In this document: piece by piece, positions 23,281 to 32,699 of the stretch | Numbering within the stretch: position 1 is the stretch's first letter | Layout: every line of letters starts with the position of its first letter | Assembly (NCBI GenBank): GCA_001692895.1 | Contig: KV748226.1 | Span: forward strand, 1,242,329-1,306,328 | Reading direction: 5' to 3' | DNA length: 64,000 nucleotides | Origin: Cenococcum geophilum 1.58 | Taxonomy: Eukaryota > Ascomycota > Dothideomycetes > Gloniales > Gloniaceae | The notes under the pieces: model-generated | What the model was told of the DNA's origin: nothing | The model's database searches: none | Seen by the model: the letters and a program-made list of their open reading frames with translations, nothing else | Position numbers and translations under genes: made by a program

Positions 23281-24430
23281 TATGCCACGAAACACAGCAG
23301 TAGGTAAAGCAGCTGTAGGACCCTTAAATACCTTAGATAAAAAAACAATTAATGTTTTAACCCCCTAGGCGGAGCTTACGGTAGCTAATACCGAAATTAA
23401 ATAACTGCGAGAGCTACTTAAAGCTAGAGATACCCCTATATCTAATAATAAGTCATTATTAAATAACTAAAGACTTATTATAGTCCTTTAGGCCCTATTC
23501 TAGCGCCTTAATAGATCTACTAAGACCTATATAGTACTAAAGCGGTTAGTAAAGGTTACGGATCCCCTACTACTTACGGATAAAATAAACCCAATATTTA
23601 ATAACTGGAAGCTTTAATTATGGGATAAGCTTAAAGTTAATACTAACTACTTTCCTACCCCCTAAGCCACAATGGCCTATATTTTTAGCCGTATTAGTAA
23701 AGATACTTAAACGCATTTACGCCCGTAATATACTAAAGACTTAATAAACCCCTTTATCTCTAAAAAGGAAATAATTAAATACTTATCTTCTATTTATAAA
23801 GACCCTTTTAAAGTATAGAACGCCTACTTTAGCTATAAAAGCCTAAATATAAAAATAGCGGAGACCTTTTTAGCCTTTTAGACCTGCTTTTTATACCTAG
23901 CTAGATAGGCCTAGATCCCCTAAAAAGACCTACTACTAGACCTCTTTAATAAGCTTACCCTAGACCTATAGCGGGCCGTATTACTAGCTTATACTATAGT
24001 ATAAATATTAAAAGAACTTATAGACTATTGCCTAGCTATTAACTAAGGCCTCTGTTAAATTAAGGTACGCGCTAATTAGCTAAAAACTAGAAACCTTATA
24101 AACTAGGCTATAAGTACTGCAAGAACAGCTCATAGTGCCCCAGCATAATTAGTAACCCCTATAGCACTAGCCGCTTAGCCTATAGTTAACCTAGTAGTTA
24201 GCCGCGTAGCTACCTCTACTATAGGTCTAGTGTATACCTGGCTTATATATAGCGACCCCTAAATATAGGCTTTTAGCGATTAAGGAGCTTACTTCTTATA
24301 TAGTTAACCTAGCTACCCTATAAGGAACTATTTAATAAAGGTAAAGATAAATAAGGTCCTATTAATTTAGGAGGATAGTATAGAGTTAGAAAAAGAGGAA
24401 CCTTAGGGGAAGACTCCTCCCTAGAGTTAA
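23281..24430 (+). pseudogene. Gypsy gag remnant
   Basis: Reading starts at MPRNTAVGKAAVGPLNTL (23,281). It continues with fragments such as INPIFNNWKL and YIFSRISKDT, which resemble the capsid region of fungal Gypsy gag. Numerous TAA/TAG codons interrupt it. No zinc knuckle was clearly recognised. Confidence 0.6.
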
Positions 24431-24449
24431 AAGGAATTAATATGTTATA

Positions 24450-27120
24450 TATTAATCTAGGTTAGCTAGTTAGTAGAAGAAGCTACACTATCCCTTATAC
24501 TTTATTCTATAATAAATATTAAGTTTTAACCTCTGCTTTAGCTAACTTAGGAGTAAATACCTTTACCTTAATTAATATAAAGTGCGCTGTAAAACTAGCT
24601 AACTTTTTAAATATGCCTTTAGAAGAACTGCTTAAGCTAATTCCTATTTATAGGTATAACGGATAGGTAAGACTACCTATTATAACTATATTACGGATTT
24701 ACCTTTATATTAATAGACAAAGGCAATATAATATCCCCTTCCTTATTACGGACCTAGGAAGCTATAATATAATCTTAAAAAGAAAATAGCTAGCCTATTT
24801 AGGCTTATAGCTAGATATATAAAGTAGACGCCTTATCTAGCCTAAAACTTTACCCCTAACTCCTTTATTTATAAAAGAAATTAGCATTATAATAGAAAAT
24901 CTTATATAGCCCTAGATTAATACTATTTACTAGGCTAATGCTATACGTAGGGACTAGGCCTTTAAGAAAGATATATAGCTTAATCCGTAACGGATCCGTA
25001 TACTACGCCGCCCCTAGACTACCTATATTACGCTACCCGCATTAAAGACCTAGGAAGTTAATAATAACCTAAAAAAGCCCCCTATAGAGAGCTTAGGCCC
25101 TATATAGCTATAAAGAACAGTAAGGAATATTAAACGTTATACTAAACTAATAGACTAGAGGGATAATTTATGGAAGATATAATAGGAGCTAAAAAAGATT
25201 ATAAACCCTAGACCGTAAAATACGGTCCAGTAAATAGCTGTAAGGAAACCTACAGACCTTCTACTAGTTAATATCTGCTATATTAGTACTGTAGGATTCT
25301 ACTAAAACTTAGTTTAGCTTAATACTATTGCTTTTATAACTAGCTTATATAAAATTAACTAAATACTTAAGGAAAAGAAAAGTAAGCTTAGTAGATAAGA
25401 AAGCGAGCTTATAGATAAGGAGCTAGTAGAATAAAAACTACCCTATTAATACTAAAAGTTTAAGGACGTATTTTTTAAGGTAGTATTTAATATACTTCTA
25501 CTGCACTAACCATATAACCATAAGATTGAGATTAAGTTAGATAAGGAAAACGCCCTTAGCTATACCCCCCTCTATAAACAATCTATTGCCGAATTATAGG
25601 CCACTAAGTAATACCTTATTAATAACCTAGTAAAGGGGTTTATTAAGCCTAGCTAGGCCCCCTTTACCTCCCCTATTCTCTTTATAAAAAAGCTAAATAG
25701 AGGACTTTATTTCTGTATTAACTACTATAAGCTTAATAATATAACCTATAAAGACTATTATCCGCTGCCCCTACTTAATAAGATATTAGCCTAAATAAAT
25801 AGAGCTAAGGTATTTACAAAGCTTAATATCCGTCAAGCTTTCCACTAAATTAGAATAAACCCTAGATCTATAGATCTTACTATATTTCGGACTTAATATA
25901 AATTATATAAATATAAAGTACTTCCTTTTAGACTAACTAACGGACTAGCTACGTACTAACGATATATAAACGATATACTCTTTAACTATCTTAATAACTT
26001 CTATACGGCCTACCTAAATAATATTATAATTTACTTTAAGAATAAGTTAGAATACGAGGAGCACGTTTATAAGGTCCTATAATAACTTTATAAAGCTAGC
26101 CTCTAGGCCGATATTAAGAAGTTAGAATTTAGTGTAAAGTATATAAAGTATTTAGGGTTTATTATTAGTATAAACGGAATTAAGGCTAACCTAGAAAAGA
26201 CGGCTATAATTAATTAGTGGGAACTTGTGAGGCAGTATTGCCAGGGTGTACGGTAGGGAGCAGGCAAGCCGAGCATGAGTCACATAGGGAGTCGATGGAA
26301 GAGGACGATATGGTAAAGAGTAGGCAATAGCCTCGTACGGAGAGAGACGAACCGATAGGGGAGGAAGGAGGCTGCAAGCCTGAGGAGCTTATAAGGGGTG
26401 GCCAAGGCCTAGCCGAAGGCTAGCCTTGGCAGCCCCTGAGAGCTCCCGGGATGTAGCCGAGTAAGGGACCAAAAGTACCCTTACAGAACTACTACGGACT
26501 GTAAAAGGGATATAATTATTTTTAGGCTTCTGTAACTTCTACCAACGCTTTATTAAGAATTATAGTAGGATTACTTAGCCCCTTAGCCGCCTTACCATAA
26601 AGGACCGGCCCTTTTACTTTAACACTGTATATAAGCAGGCTTTTAATAAGCTTAAGAAACGACTAGTCTTCGCTCCCTTACTTACCTACTTTAACCTAGA
26701 ACGGCCCTTAATGCTAGAAATGGATGCCTTAGATAATATTATTGCTAGCGTTTATTCTTAGAAGTAGATAGACGGAGAATAGCACCCTATTACTTACTAC
26801 TTAAAGATTATAATAAATGCTAAGCTAAACTACCCAATCTATAATAAAGAAATGTTGGCTATTATCTCTAGCTTTTAGCACTAGTAAGCATAGCTAGAAG
26901 GGACCCCTAAGCCTATTTAGGTAGTTTTGGATTATAAAGCCCTAGAATACTTTATAATAACTAAGGCTCTTACGGCCCGGCAAGCGCGCTAGGCAGATAT
27001 TCTATCCTAGTTTAACTTTCTAATTATATATATGCTAGGCGCTACTAACCGTGCAGACGCTCTTATAAGACGTAAATAGGACCTAAATAACTAGATGGCC
27101 GCGAAGATCTTATTATAGAC
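24450..27120 (+). pseudogene. Gypsy protease, reverse transcriptase and RNase H remnant
   Basis: A protease-like ALANLGVNTFTLINI (about 24,540) is the degenerate retropepsin D(T/S)G region. RT blocks are FIKPS-APFTSPILFIKK (about 25,640-25,690), KVFTKLNIRQAFH (about 25,808) and YLNNIIIYF (about 26,005), the YxDD box with both Asp lost. RNase H follows the nested solo LTR, from FLGFCNFYQRFIKNY (about 26,520) to LEYFIITKALTARQAR (about 26,945). It is inactive. Confidence 0.75.
26226..26485 (+). repeat. Solo LTR, 260 bp, with perfect 5-bp target duplication GAACT
   Basis: It starts TGTGAGGCAGTATTGCC and ends ACCCTTACA. GAACT is present at both flanks (26221-26225 and 26486-26490). Removing the insert restores continuous RT sequence. 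Unlike its host it is GC-rich and shows little RIP, so it arrived after the host was mutated. Orientation is assumed. Confidence 0.85.
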
Positions 27121-27155
27121 CTAGATGCTACTACAACTAGAGCACCTTAACCCTT

Positions 27156-28407
27156 TTTTTTTTTTTTTTTTTTTAATCCGTTGTATTATACTACGTACAA
27201 TACTGCGCATGCAGCCTCTAGGCTATGGCGCTATAGTTCTATATACATGAATCCTTCCTAGGCAGCTTAACATGTACTAGTAGCTAAGTGGACACTCTAG
27301 CCCGTTTTTAAAATGCTAGGGGAGCTCTAGCGACTGGTGTTTTTTTGTTCTAGTATTTTGCTTACTATGGTCCAGTTTACACCAAGAAAAGGAAATCCTG
27401 GCTCTTTTATCTATTTCTGCCGTATTCTGCCGTTCCTAGAGTAGAAAAAGCGCTCTAAAAGATAGATTTTAATTTTAATAAAATAGTTTTGCATATAAGA
27501 ATAAGAGAAACCTAATAGCTTGCTAGCTTGGAAGCAGCTACCAATTACCCCTATACGACTTTTTTTGGAATTCTGTACCCTATTTCTTCTCCTTGCTTAA
27601 GAAAAGGGTAGGGAATTAGTAATTAGTAGGTACTCTCCCCAAAAGTAACCTATTAATGGTATTTTATAAGGGCGAACCTCGTTACGTAAACCCACTCCCA
27701 TAGGAAAATTTTCACGAGGTTGTCTGTATAGGGTATAAATACCAATTCGCCCATACACCTTATATTTTACGTGCTAAAGTAACACGGGCCGGCCCCCTTC
27801 CCCCCCTACTGTAGCTACCCTATCTGCGCATCTGCGGTACGCCTATAGTGCGGTGTTGTGTGGTATGTTGTAGCGGTAGTGGTGGTGGTAGTGGTGGCGG
27901 TTGTGGTAGAGGTCGTCTGCAGCGCGGTGGCTGTAGACAGGTTGTGGAGGTCGTCTGCAGTGCGATGGCTGTAGACAGGTTGTGGTAGAGGTCGTCTGCA
28001 GCGTGATGGCTGTAGACAGGTTGTGGTAGAGGTCGTCTGCAGCGTGATGGCTGTAGATAGGTGATGGTGGAGGTCGTCTGCAGCGTGATGGCTGTAGATA
28101 GGTGATGGTGGAGGTCGTCTGCAGTGCGATGGCTGTAGACAGGTGATGGTGGAGGTCGTCTGCAGCGTGATGGCTGTGGACAGGTTGTGGAGGTCGTCTG
28201 CAGTGCGATGGCTGTAGACAGGTTGTGGAGGTCGTCTGCAGCGTGATGGCTGTAGACAGGTTGTAGAGGTCGTCTGCAGCGTGATGGCTGCAGACAGGTT
28301 GTAGAGGTCGTCTGCAGCGTGATGGTTGCAGACAGGTTGTAGAGGTCTGCAGCGCGATGGCTGTAGACAGATGGCAGAGGTCGTCTGCAGCGTGATGGCT
28401 GTAGACC
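27156..28407 (-). mobile_element. Non-autonomous poly(A)-tailed retroelement with minisatellite, 13-bp target duplication
   Basis: A T-run of about 20 begins at 27154, which is a poly(A) tail on the minus strand. The flanks repeat CACCTTAACCCTT exactly (27143-27155 and 28408-28420). This fits target-primed reverse transcription of a LINE/SINE-type element inserted on the minus strand. The 5' half is a minisatellite; the 3' half is about 650 bp of unique, non-RIP sequence without an RT domain. I could not identify a pol III promoter. Confidence 0.75.
27890..28405 (-). repeat. Minisatellite of 41/38-bp units inside the nested retroelement
   Basis: About 13 units of GGTCGTCTGCAGCGTGATGG-type sequence occur, alternating 41-bp and 38-bp versions that differ by a TAG-type triplet. 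Neither length is a multiple of three, so the reading frame rotates through all three frames. One 196-codon minus-strand ORF nevertheless stays open (27820-28410), encoding cycling peptides such as SRCRRP and ALQTTSTT. Coding is doubtful. Confidence 0.8.
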
Positions 28408-28419
28408 CACCTTAACCCT

Positions 28420-30046
28420 TAGATATAAGAAGAACTAAGTACTAAATCTCTAAGCGCCGAGATATGTCCTATTAACCCTATAGAATTTAACCTTATTAAT
28501 AAATTACTGTAAGTAAACTATATGGACCCTTCTCTATAGGAATACCGCAAAAAGGTAAAGGATATTACTAGCCCATAGTTCCTTAAAAATGGACTACTTA
28601 AGCACTGGGAACAGCTAGTAGTAGTAGAGGAACAGAACTTACGAACCTGGCTTATTACTAAAGCATATACCTAGGTCTTTATGGCCTACCCTAAAAAAAA
28701 TAAGACCTATAAGATTATTAGTAACTATTACTACTGGCCCGGAATAGTTATAGATATTAACCATTATATATAGAACTGTAATAACTGCCGTAGGTTTACG
28801 ATCCTATACGATAAGACCCTAGGACTATTAAAACCTCTCCTAATACCTGACCGCCCCTAGTAGTATATCTTTATAGACTTCTATAAGCTACCTATAGACC
28901 GTAATAGATATGATATAGTTATAATTCTAGTTAACTACTTTAGCAAGCGCCTGTTTTTAATCCCCTATTATAAAAATATTAATGCTAAGGAGGCGGCCTA
29001 ACTATATATCTACTACGTCTACCGCATTTACAGACTACTAGATACTATAATATCTAATTATAGCCTATAATTTATATTAGCCTTCTAAAACAAGTTTACC
29101 TAGATTCTAAGTATTAGGCTAAAGCTCTTTATAGTATACTACCCCTAAATAGACGGCTAGACAGAGATTATAAATTAATACTTAGATTAGAGACTTTAGC
29201 CTTTTATTAACTACTTCTAGGATAACTAGGGTAAACTATTACCTATAATAGACTACGCCTAGGTAACCCTACCCTATAACTCTATAGGATTTGCACCTAT
29301 TTAACTAGAAATAGGGTATTTACCTAAATAAACTTTAACTAGGATAAACTAAAGAACTACGGACTATACGCGAGAAACTATCTTATAAGGAAGCCTAGAC
29401 GGTAGCCTATATAAATCTAGAAAAGGCCTAAAAATTAATAGTATAGTAGGCAAATAAGTATAGGCGCAACCCCGACTTTACCGTAGGTAATATAGTCTAG
29501 GTTATAATAAAGAACTAGAAGACGGAACGGCCTAGCTATAAGCTAGACTATTAGATAGCGTGACTATATAAGGTCCTTAAGAAGATAGGTAACTTATATA
29601 AAGTAAAGCTCCTAGATTTAATTAAGGTTTACCCTATTTTCTCGCCAGATAAGCTATAAAAAGCTATAAATAACCTATTGCCTAAATAAAAGAACGAACC
29701 TCCCCTACTAATTTAAGTTAGTGGCGATAATAAATAGGAGATTAAAGAAGTACTGGCCTATAAACTAGTAAGGAAAACGCTAAAGTACTGTGTTAGTTAG
29801 AAAGGCTATAACCTAAACCCTACCTAGTACCCTATATAGAACTTTATTAGTAGTCCCTATAAGCTTTAAGAATTCTATAGCCGTTACCCTAATAAATTAG
29901 GACCCCTAAAGTACCTAGATAAGTAGATAAAGTGCTAATATAGTAAAGATAATAGGCTACCGGAAGAATATAAAGATAAAAACGCCCTATAGAAGTAATA
30001 TGGATATATAAAGCCTAAGGGCAGGCTTTACTAAAGGGGGGGGTAA
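28420..30046 (+). pseudogene. Gypsy integrase and chromodomain-like remnant
   Basis: Integrase fragments include LRTWLITKAYT (about 28,640), the HHCC-like NNCRRFTILYDKTLGLL (about 28,780), IFIDFYKLP (about 28,867, first catalytic Asp) and IVILVNYFSKRLFLIPYY (about 28,917). Near 29,800 a CVS-KGYN segment resembles the chromodomain W-x-G-Y. The polypurine tract CTAAAGGGGGGGGTAA ends it at 30046. Confidence 0.7.
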
Positions 30047-30315
30047 TGTTACGGCAGAACTTGGCAGAACTTAGATAGTAGAACTTAGCAGAACTTAAAT
30101 AGCAGAACTTAGCAGAACTTCGCACCGGCAAGTTGCCATAGATTGCCGTATATTGCGGTTATATAATGCGAAGATCTTATAAAACATTAAGCGGTGCTAC
30201 TCTTCTTCTCCTTTCCTTTCCCTAGCTTTAGATTCTTATTTATAGACAATCCAATTATATAGGCTTGCGCGTCTCTCTTACCATGCTTATATCTTAATTA
30301 ACTAAGTTGCTAACA
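30047..30315 (+). repeat. 3' LTR of the Gypsy element, truncated, with expanded internal repeats
   Basis: It starts TGTTACGGCAGAACTTGG. After the first two AGAACTT units it has four further units absent from the 5' LTR. It then matches the 5' LTR up to GCTAACA and stops about 90 bp short, where an unrelated AT-rich array begins. Confidence 0.75.
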
Positions 30316-30620
30316 CTCTATATACAAAGGCTCTGCGTATAAATCTCTCTATAATACTCTATATATAAAGGCTTTATATATAGAGGCTTTATATATAGAG
30401 GCTTTATATAAAGGCTTTAGGTATATAGCTTTATATAAAGTATTATATAAAGTATTATATAAAGTATTATATAAAGTATTATATAAAGTATTATATAAAG
30501 TATTATATAAAGTATTATATAAAGTATTATATAAAGTATTATATAAAGCGTTATATAAAGTGTTGTGTAAAGCTTTATATATAGAGCCTTTATATATAGA
30601 GTGTATGCAAAGCTTTTAAT
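30316..30620. repeat. AT-rich inverted and tandem array
   Basis: The middle (about 30,430-30,560) is a tandem array of TATTATATAAAG (12 bp, around 10 copies). It is flanked by GAGGCTTTATATATAGAGG-type units on the left and AAAGCTTTATATATAGAGCC on the right, in inverted orientation. The outer motif ACAAAGGCTCTGCGTATAAA resembles the hairpin array at 13611-14175 after C-to-T decay. Confidence 0.65.
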
Positions 30621-31056
30621 ATAGATGTAAGAGTATATATATTAGATCCCGCCACGCTTATAATAACTTCGTAAGCACTCTATGTCTTTTTGGCCGTATA
30701 GCGATGTAGAGGCGGGATACGTTATAATTAATTTATATAATGGGGTATCTATATAAAATTTTAAAGAAAGGACAACATAGTGCTCTTAATTAGGCTTATT
30801 TTAGTACTTTTATATATTAAATCTATAAAAGCTTTAAGTATCTTTGTATTTAGGTTTAAAAATAATATATATACTAAAATTTACTTAATTCTTTTTAAAA
30901 TTCTATATATGCTTTAGACCTTTTAATAAAGGTTTAACCTAAAATGGTTTAGTGTATAGTTAAACCTTAGATAAAGGTCTAGAAATGAAATAAAAGGCGC
31001 TGATAAGCCTAGCCTATTATAAATATAAAGTTGATCCTAAACAGAGCTTAAGTAAA
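30621..31056. other. AT-rich DNA with a short inverted repeat
   Basis: ATCCCGCC (30646-30653) and GGCGGGAT (30711-30718) form an inverted pair 73 bp apart, possibly the ends of a very small TIR element. The remainder is RIP-like AT-rich sequence without recognisable coding content. Confidence 0.35.
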
Positions 31057-31250
31057 TGTAAGCTTTGCAGTGTGTGGGAATTGAACGAGCGACTTGATTG
31101 TAAATCTATGGAAATCAAGTGATATAAATACATGAAAGTAGACCCCGAACTCCGAAGCCCATGACTTATTTCAAACGTATCCGAGACATACGAGGGTAGT
31201 GCTGACGCAGGTGAAACAGGGTAATATGCAAGGTCCGGTAGTCGGTTACA
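31057..31250 (-). repeat. Solo LTR, 194 bp, with perfect 5-bp target duplication GTAAA
   Basis: On the minus strand it starts TGTAACCGACTACCGGACC and ends TGCAAAGCTTACA, matching the ends of the solo LTR at 57964-58212. GTAAA flanks it exactly (31052-31056 and 31251-31255). It is not RIP-mutated, though its surroundings to the left are. Confidence 0.85.
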
Positions 31251-31407
31251 GTAAAGCTATATTACCTTGCTAGCAGCACTTAAAATAAAAACGATGGTAA
31301 AAATAAACTAAAAAATAGTGAAACCCAAATATACATAAAAAGATAAAAAAAATTGGACATAGTGGGGATCTGTTTTATAAGTTAAACTTAGAAATTTCTT
31401 AATTATG

Positions 31408-31489
31408 GGGGTTAACGTACCGAACCCACGGCCTCTCACATCCACGACAAGCTTGCAAAGCGAGAATCATACCACTAGACCATATGCCC
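31408..31489 (-). pseudogene. tRNA-Pro-like pseudogene
   Basis: On the minus strand GGGCATATGGTCTAGTGG gives an acceptor 5' strand, a D arm and a perfect A box. TATGATTCTCGC and GTGAGAGG form the anticodon stem, with an intron-sized insert in the loop. This body is that of fungal tRNA-Pro. The T arm is broken: GGTTCG is followed directly by GTACG, so about six bases of the T loop and stem seem missing and the B box is lost. The 3' acceptor strand does not pair well. Confidence 0.45.
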
Positions 31490-31769
31490 GTGACATTAAA
31501 AATTTTAGCAAATAATCTACTATATAATGAAAAAAACTGCCTTGGCATCTTGGCATTCCCGATCGAGCTTAAATCACTTAACTCCGCGCTCCTCTCACGC
31601 ATTCGCAACGTCGCGTTTCCACGTCCACCCTCAATAGCCGGCCATTCGCATCTACCCCTTTACGGCCGATCGGAAATCCCCTTTCCGGAACAGTGCCTGA
31701 AAAGTGCGACGTGATAAACTCACTGAATATCTACATACTGCTTGACTATACATTACGCCTTTCACGATC

Positions 31770-32228
31770 TTGAAGGCCCTAAGCCGTCACTTTTTCATGC
31801 TACTCCTAGGCGGATTGTTCCATGCTGCCTCTCGATCACATTTTCTTTATGCGCATGAATTTCTCCATCATCCGTGTCAATGTCTGTGTCAATATTCGTT
31901 TCCACTATGCGTACAACAGAGCTGCCGTCAACATCCCGAAAGCTACTTTAATCATCAAGCCATCCTCGCTACCCGTAACGATATTGTCAGCAACCTCAAC
32001 GCTCAGCTTCTAGAGCGGATGCCTGGCCACTCAGTGGAAACGCTCTCCACGGACAGCGTCGTTGATCTTGCCGATGCAAGTGATTGTCCTACCGAAGTAT
32101 TAAACCAGCTATCGGAGCCTGGCCTCCCACCACATAAACTCACGCTCAAAGAAGGTTTCAGCCAGGCAGGTATCACGATAGATGACATAGGCCAGCTGAT
32201 AGGTAGAGACACAGAATTGAATGAGTGA
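31770..32228 (+). pseudogene. Helitron helicase C-terminal fragment
   Basis: This 152-codon ORF carries in residues about 60-130 the block NHQAILATRNDIVSNLN, then STDSVVDL and GLPPHKLTLKEG. That block is typical of the C-terminal part of PIF1-type helicases encoded by Helitrons. The expected continuation (xIMLLRNL) is replaced after LKEG by unrelated residues, and the Walker A/B motifs are absent, so it is a truncated fragment. Unlike the Helitron at 35690 it shows no RIP stops. It may be a captured or recently broken piece; ORF ends are not real gene boundaries. Confidence 0.65.
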
Positions 32229-32699
32229 TCTCTTTTATTCAAGGTGGCTCTAAGAGCCCTAATATACATAAGAGAATTGACCTCCTACAGGGGTCCCTAG
32301 AGAGTGATGATACAGGTCGAAACTTAGACTGATACCGGCTGATACTGATGTCGGGTAGCACCCGTCTCACCTCTGTAGTAAGGCTACCTCCATGGCCAAC
32401 AGAAGGTAAGAAGTAGTAAATGGGGGGGGGGAATAAAGGGCAGTAAGGGGTAGAGTTTAAAATTTAATAGGGTAGCAGGTAAGAGAATCAGGTAACCTAA
32501 ATAAATTTTCGACTAACCAAAACGCGCCAAGACCCTAACAATAGTATATTATACAAGGGGGTATCGGAGGTCCGGGTTAGGCTTGGCATAACCTCGGGTT
32601 ACGCACGNCCCCCCAAGGTCCGCGACATATCGTTCAAATATCACCCCCCCCCTTTGGTGGTGGCCCCTACTTTTCGGACGCGTTTTTGAGGCCTAGGTT
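32229..32699. other. Intergenic DNA with one ambiguous base
   Basis: It contains a G-run (about 32,421), an uncalled base N at 32608 next to a run of six C, and a further C-run near 32,644. Composition changes from unique to RIP-like. It may contain the left end of the Crypton. No gene is seen. Confidence 0.4.

Larger units (their letters stand above)
22870..30315 (+). mobile_element. Gypsy chromovirus-type LTR retrotransposon with nested insertions, RIP-degraded
   Basis: The order is 5' LTR (22870-23176), gag (about 23,280-24,430), aspartic protease (about 24,450-24,850), RT (about 25,550-26,215), RNase H (26,500-27,120), integrase (28,420-29,400), a chromodomain-like tail (about 29,780-29,930), polypurine tract and truncated 3' LTR (30047-30315). 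The pol order RT-RNaseH-integrase marks Gypsy. A solo LTR (26226-26485) splits RT from RNase H, and a poly(A) retroelement (27156-28407) splits RNase H from integrase. Stops occur in every domain. Confidence 0.85.

Noticed and set aside
27820..28410. 196-codon ORF with repeated Arg/Pro/Thr-rich peptides
   Set aside because: It lies in a 41/38-bp minisatellite within a nested retroelement; openness follows from the repeat, and no known domain is present.
32421..32645. G-run, C-run and the N base as a biological feature
   Set aside because: Homopolymer runs next to an uncalled base are more likely assembly uncertainty.
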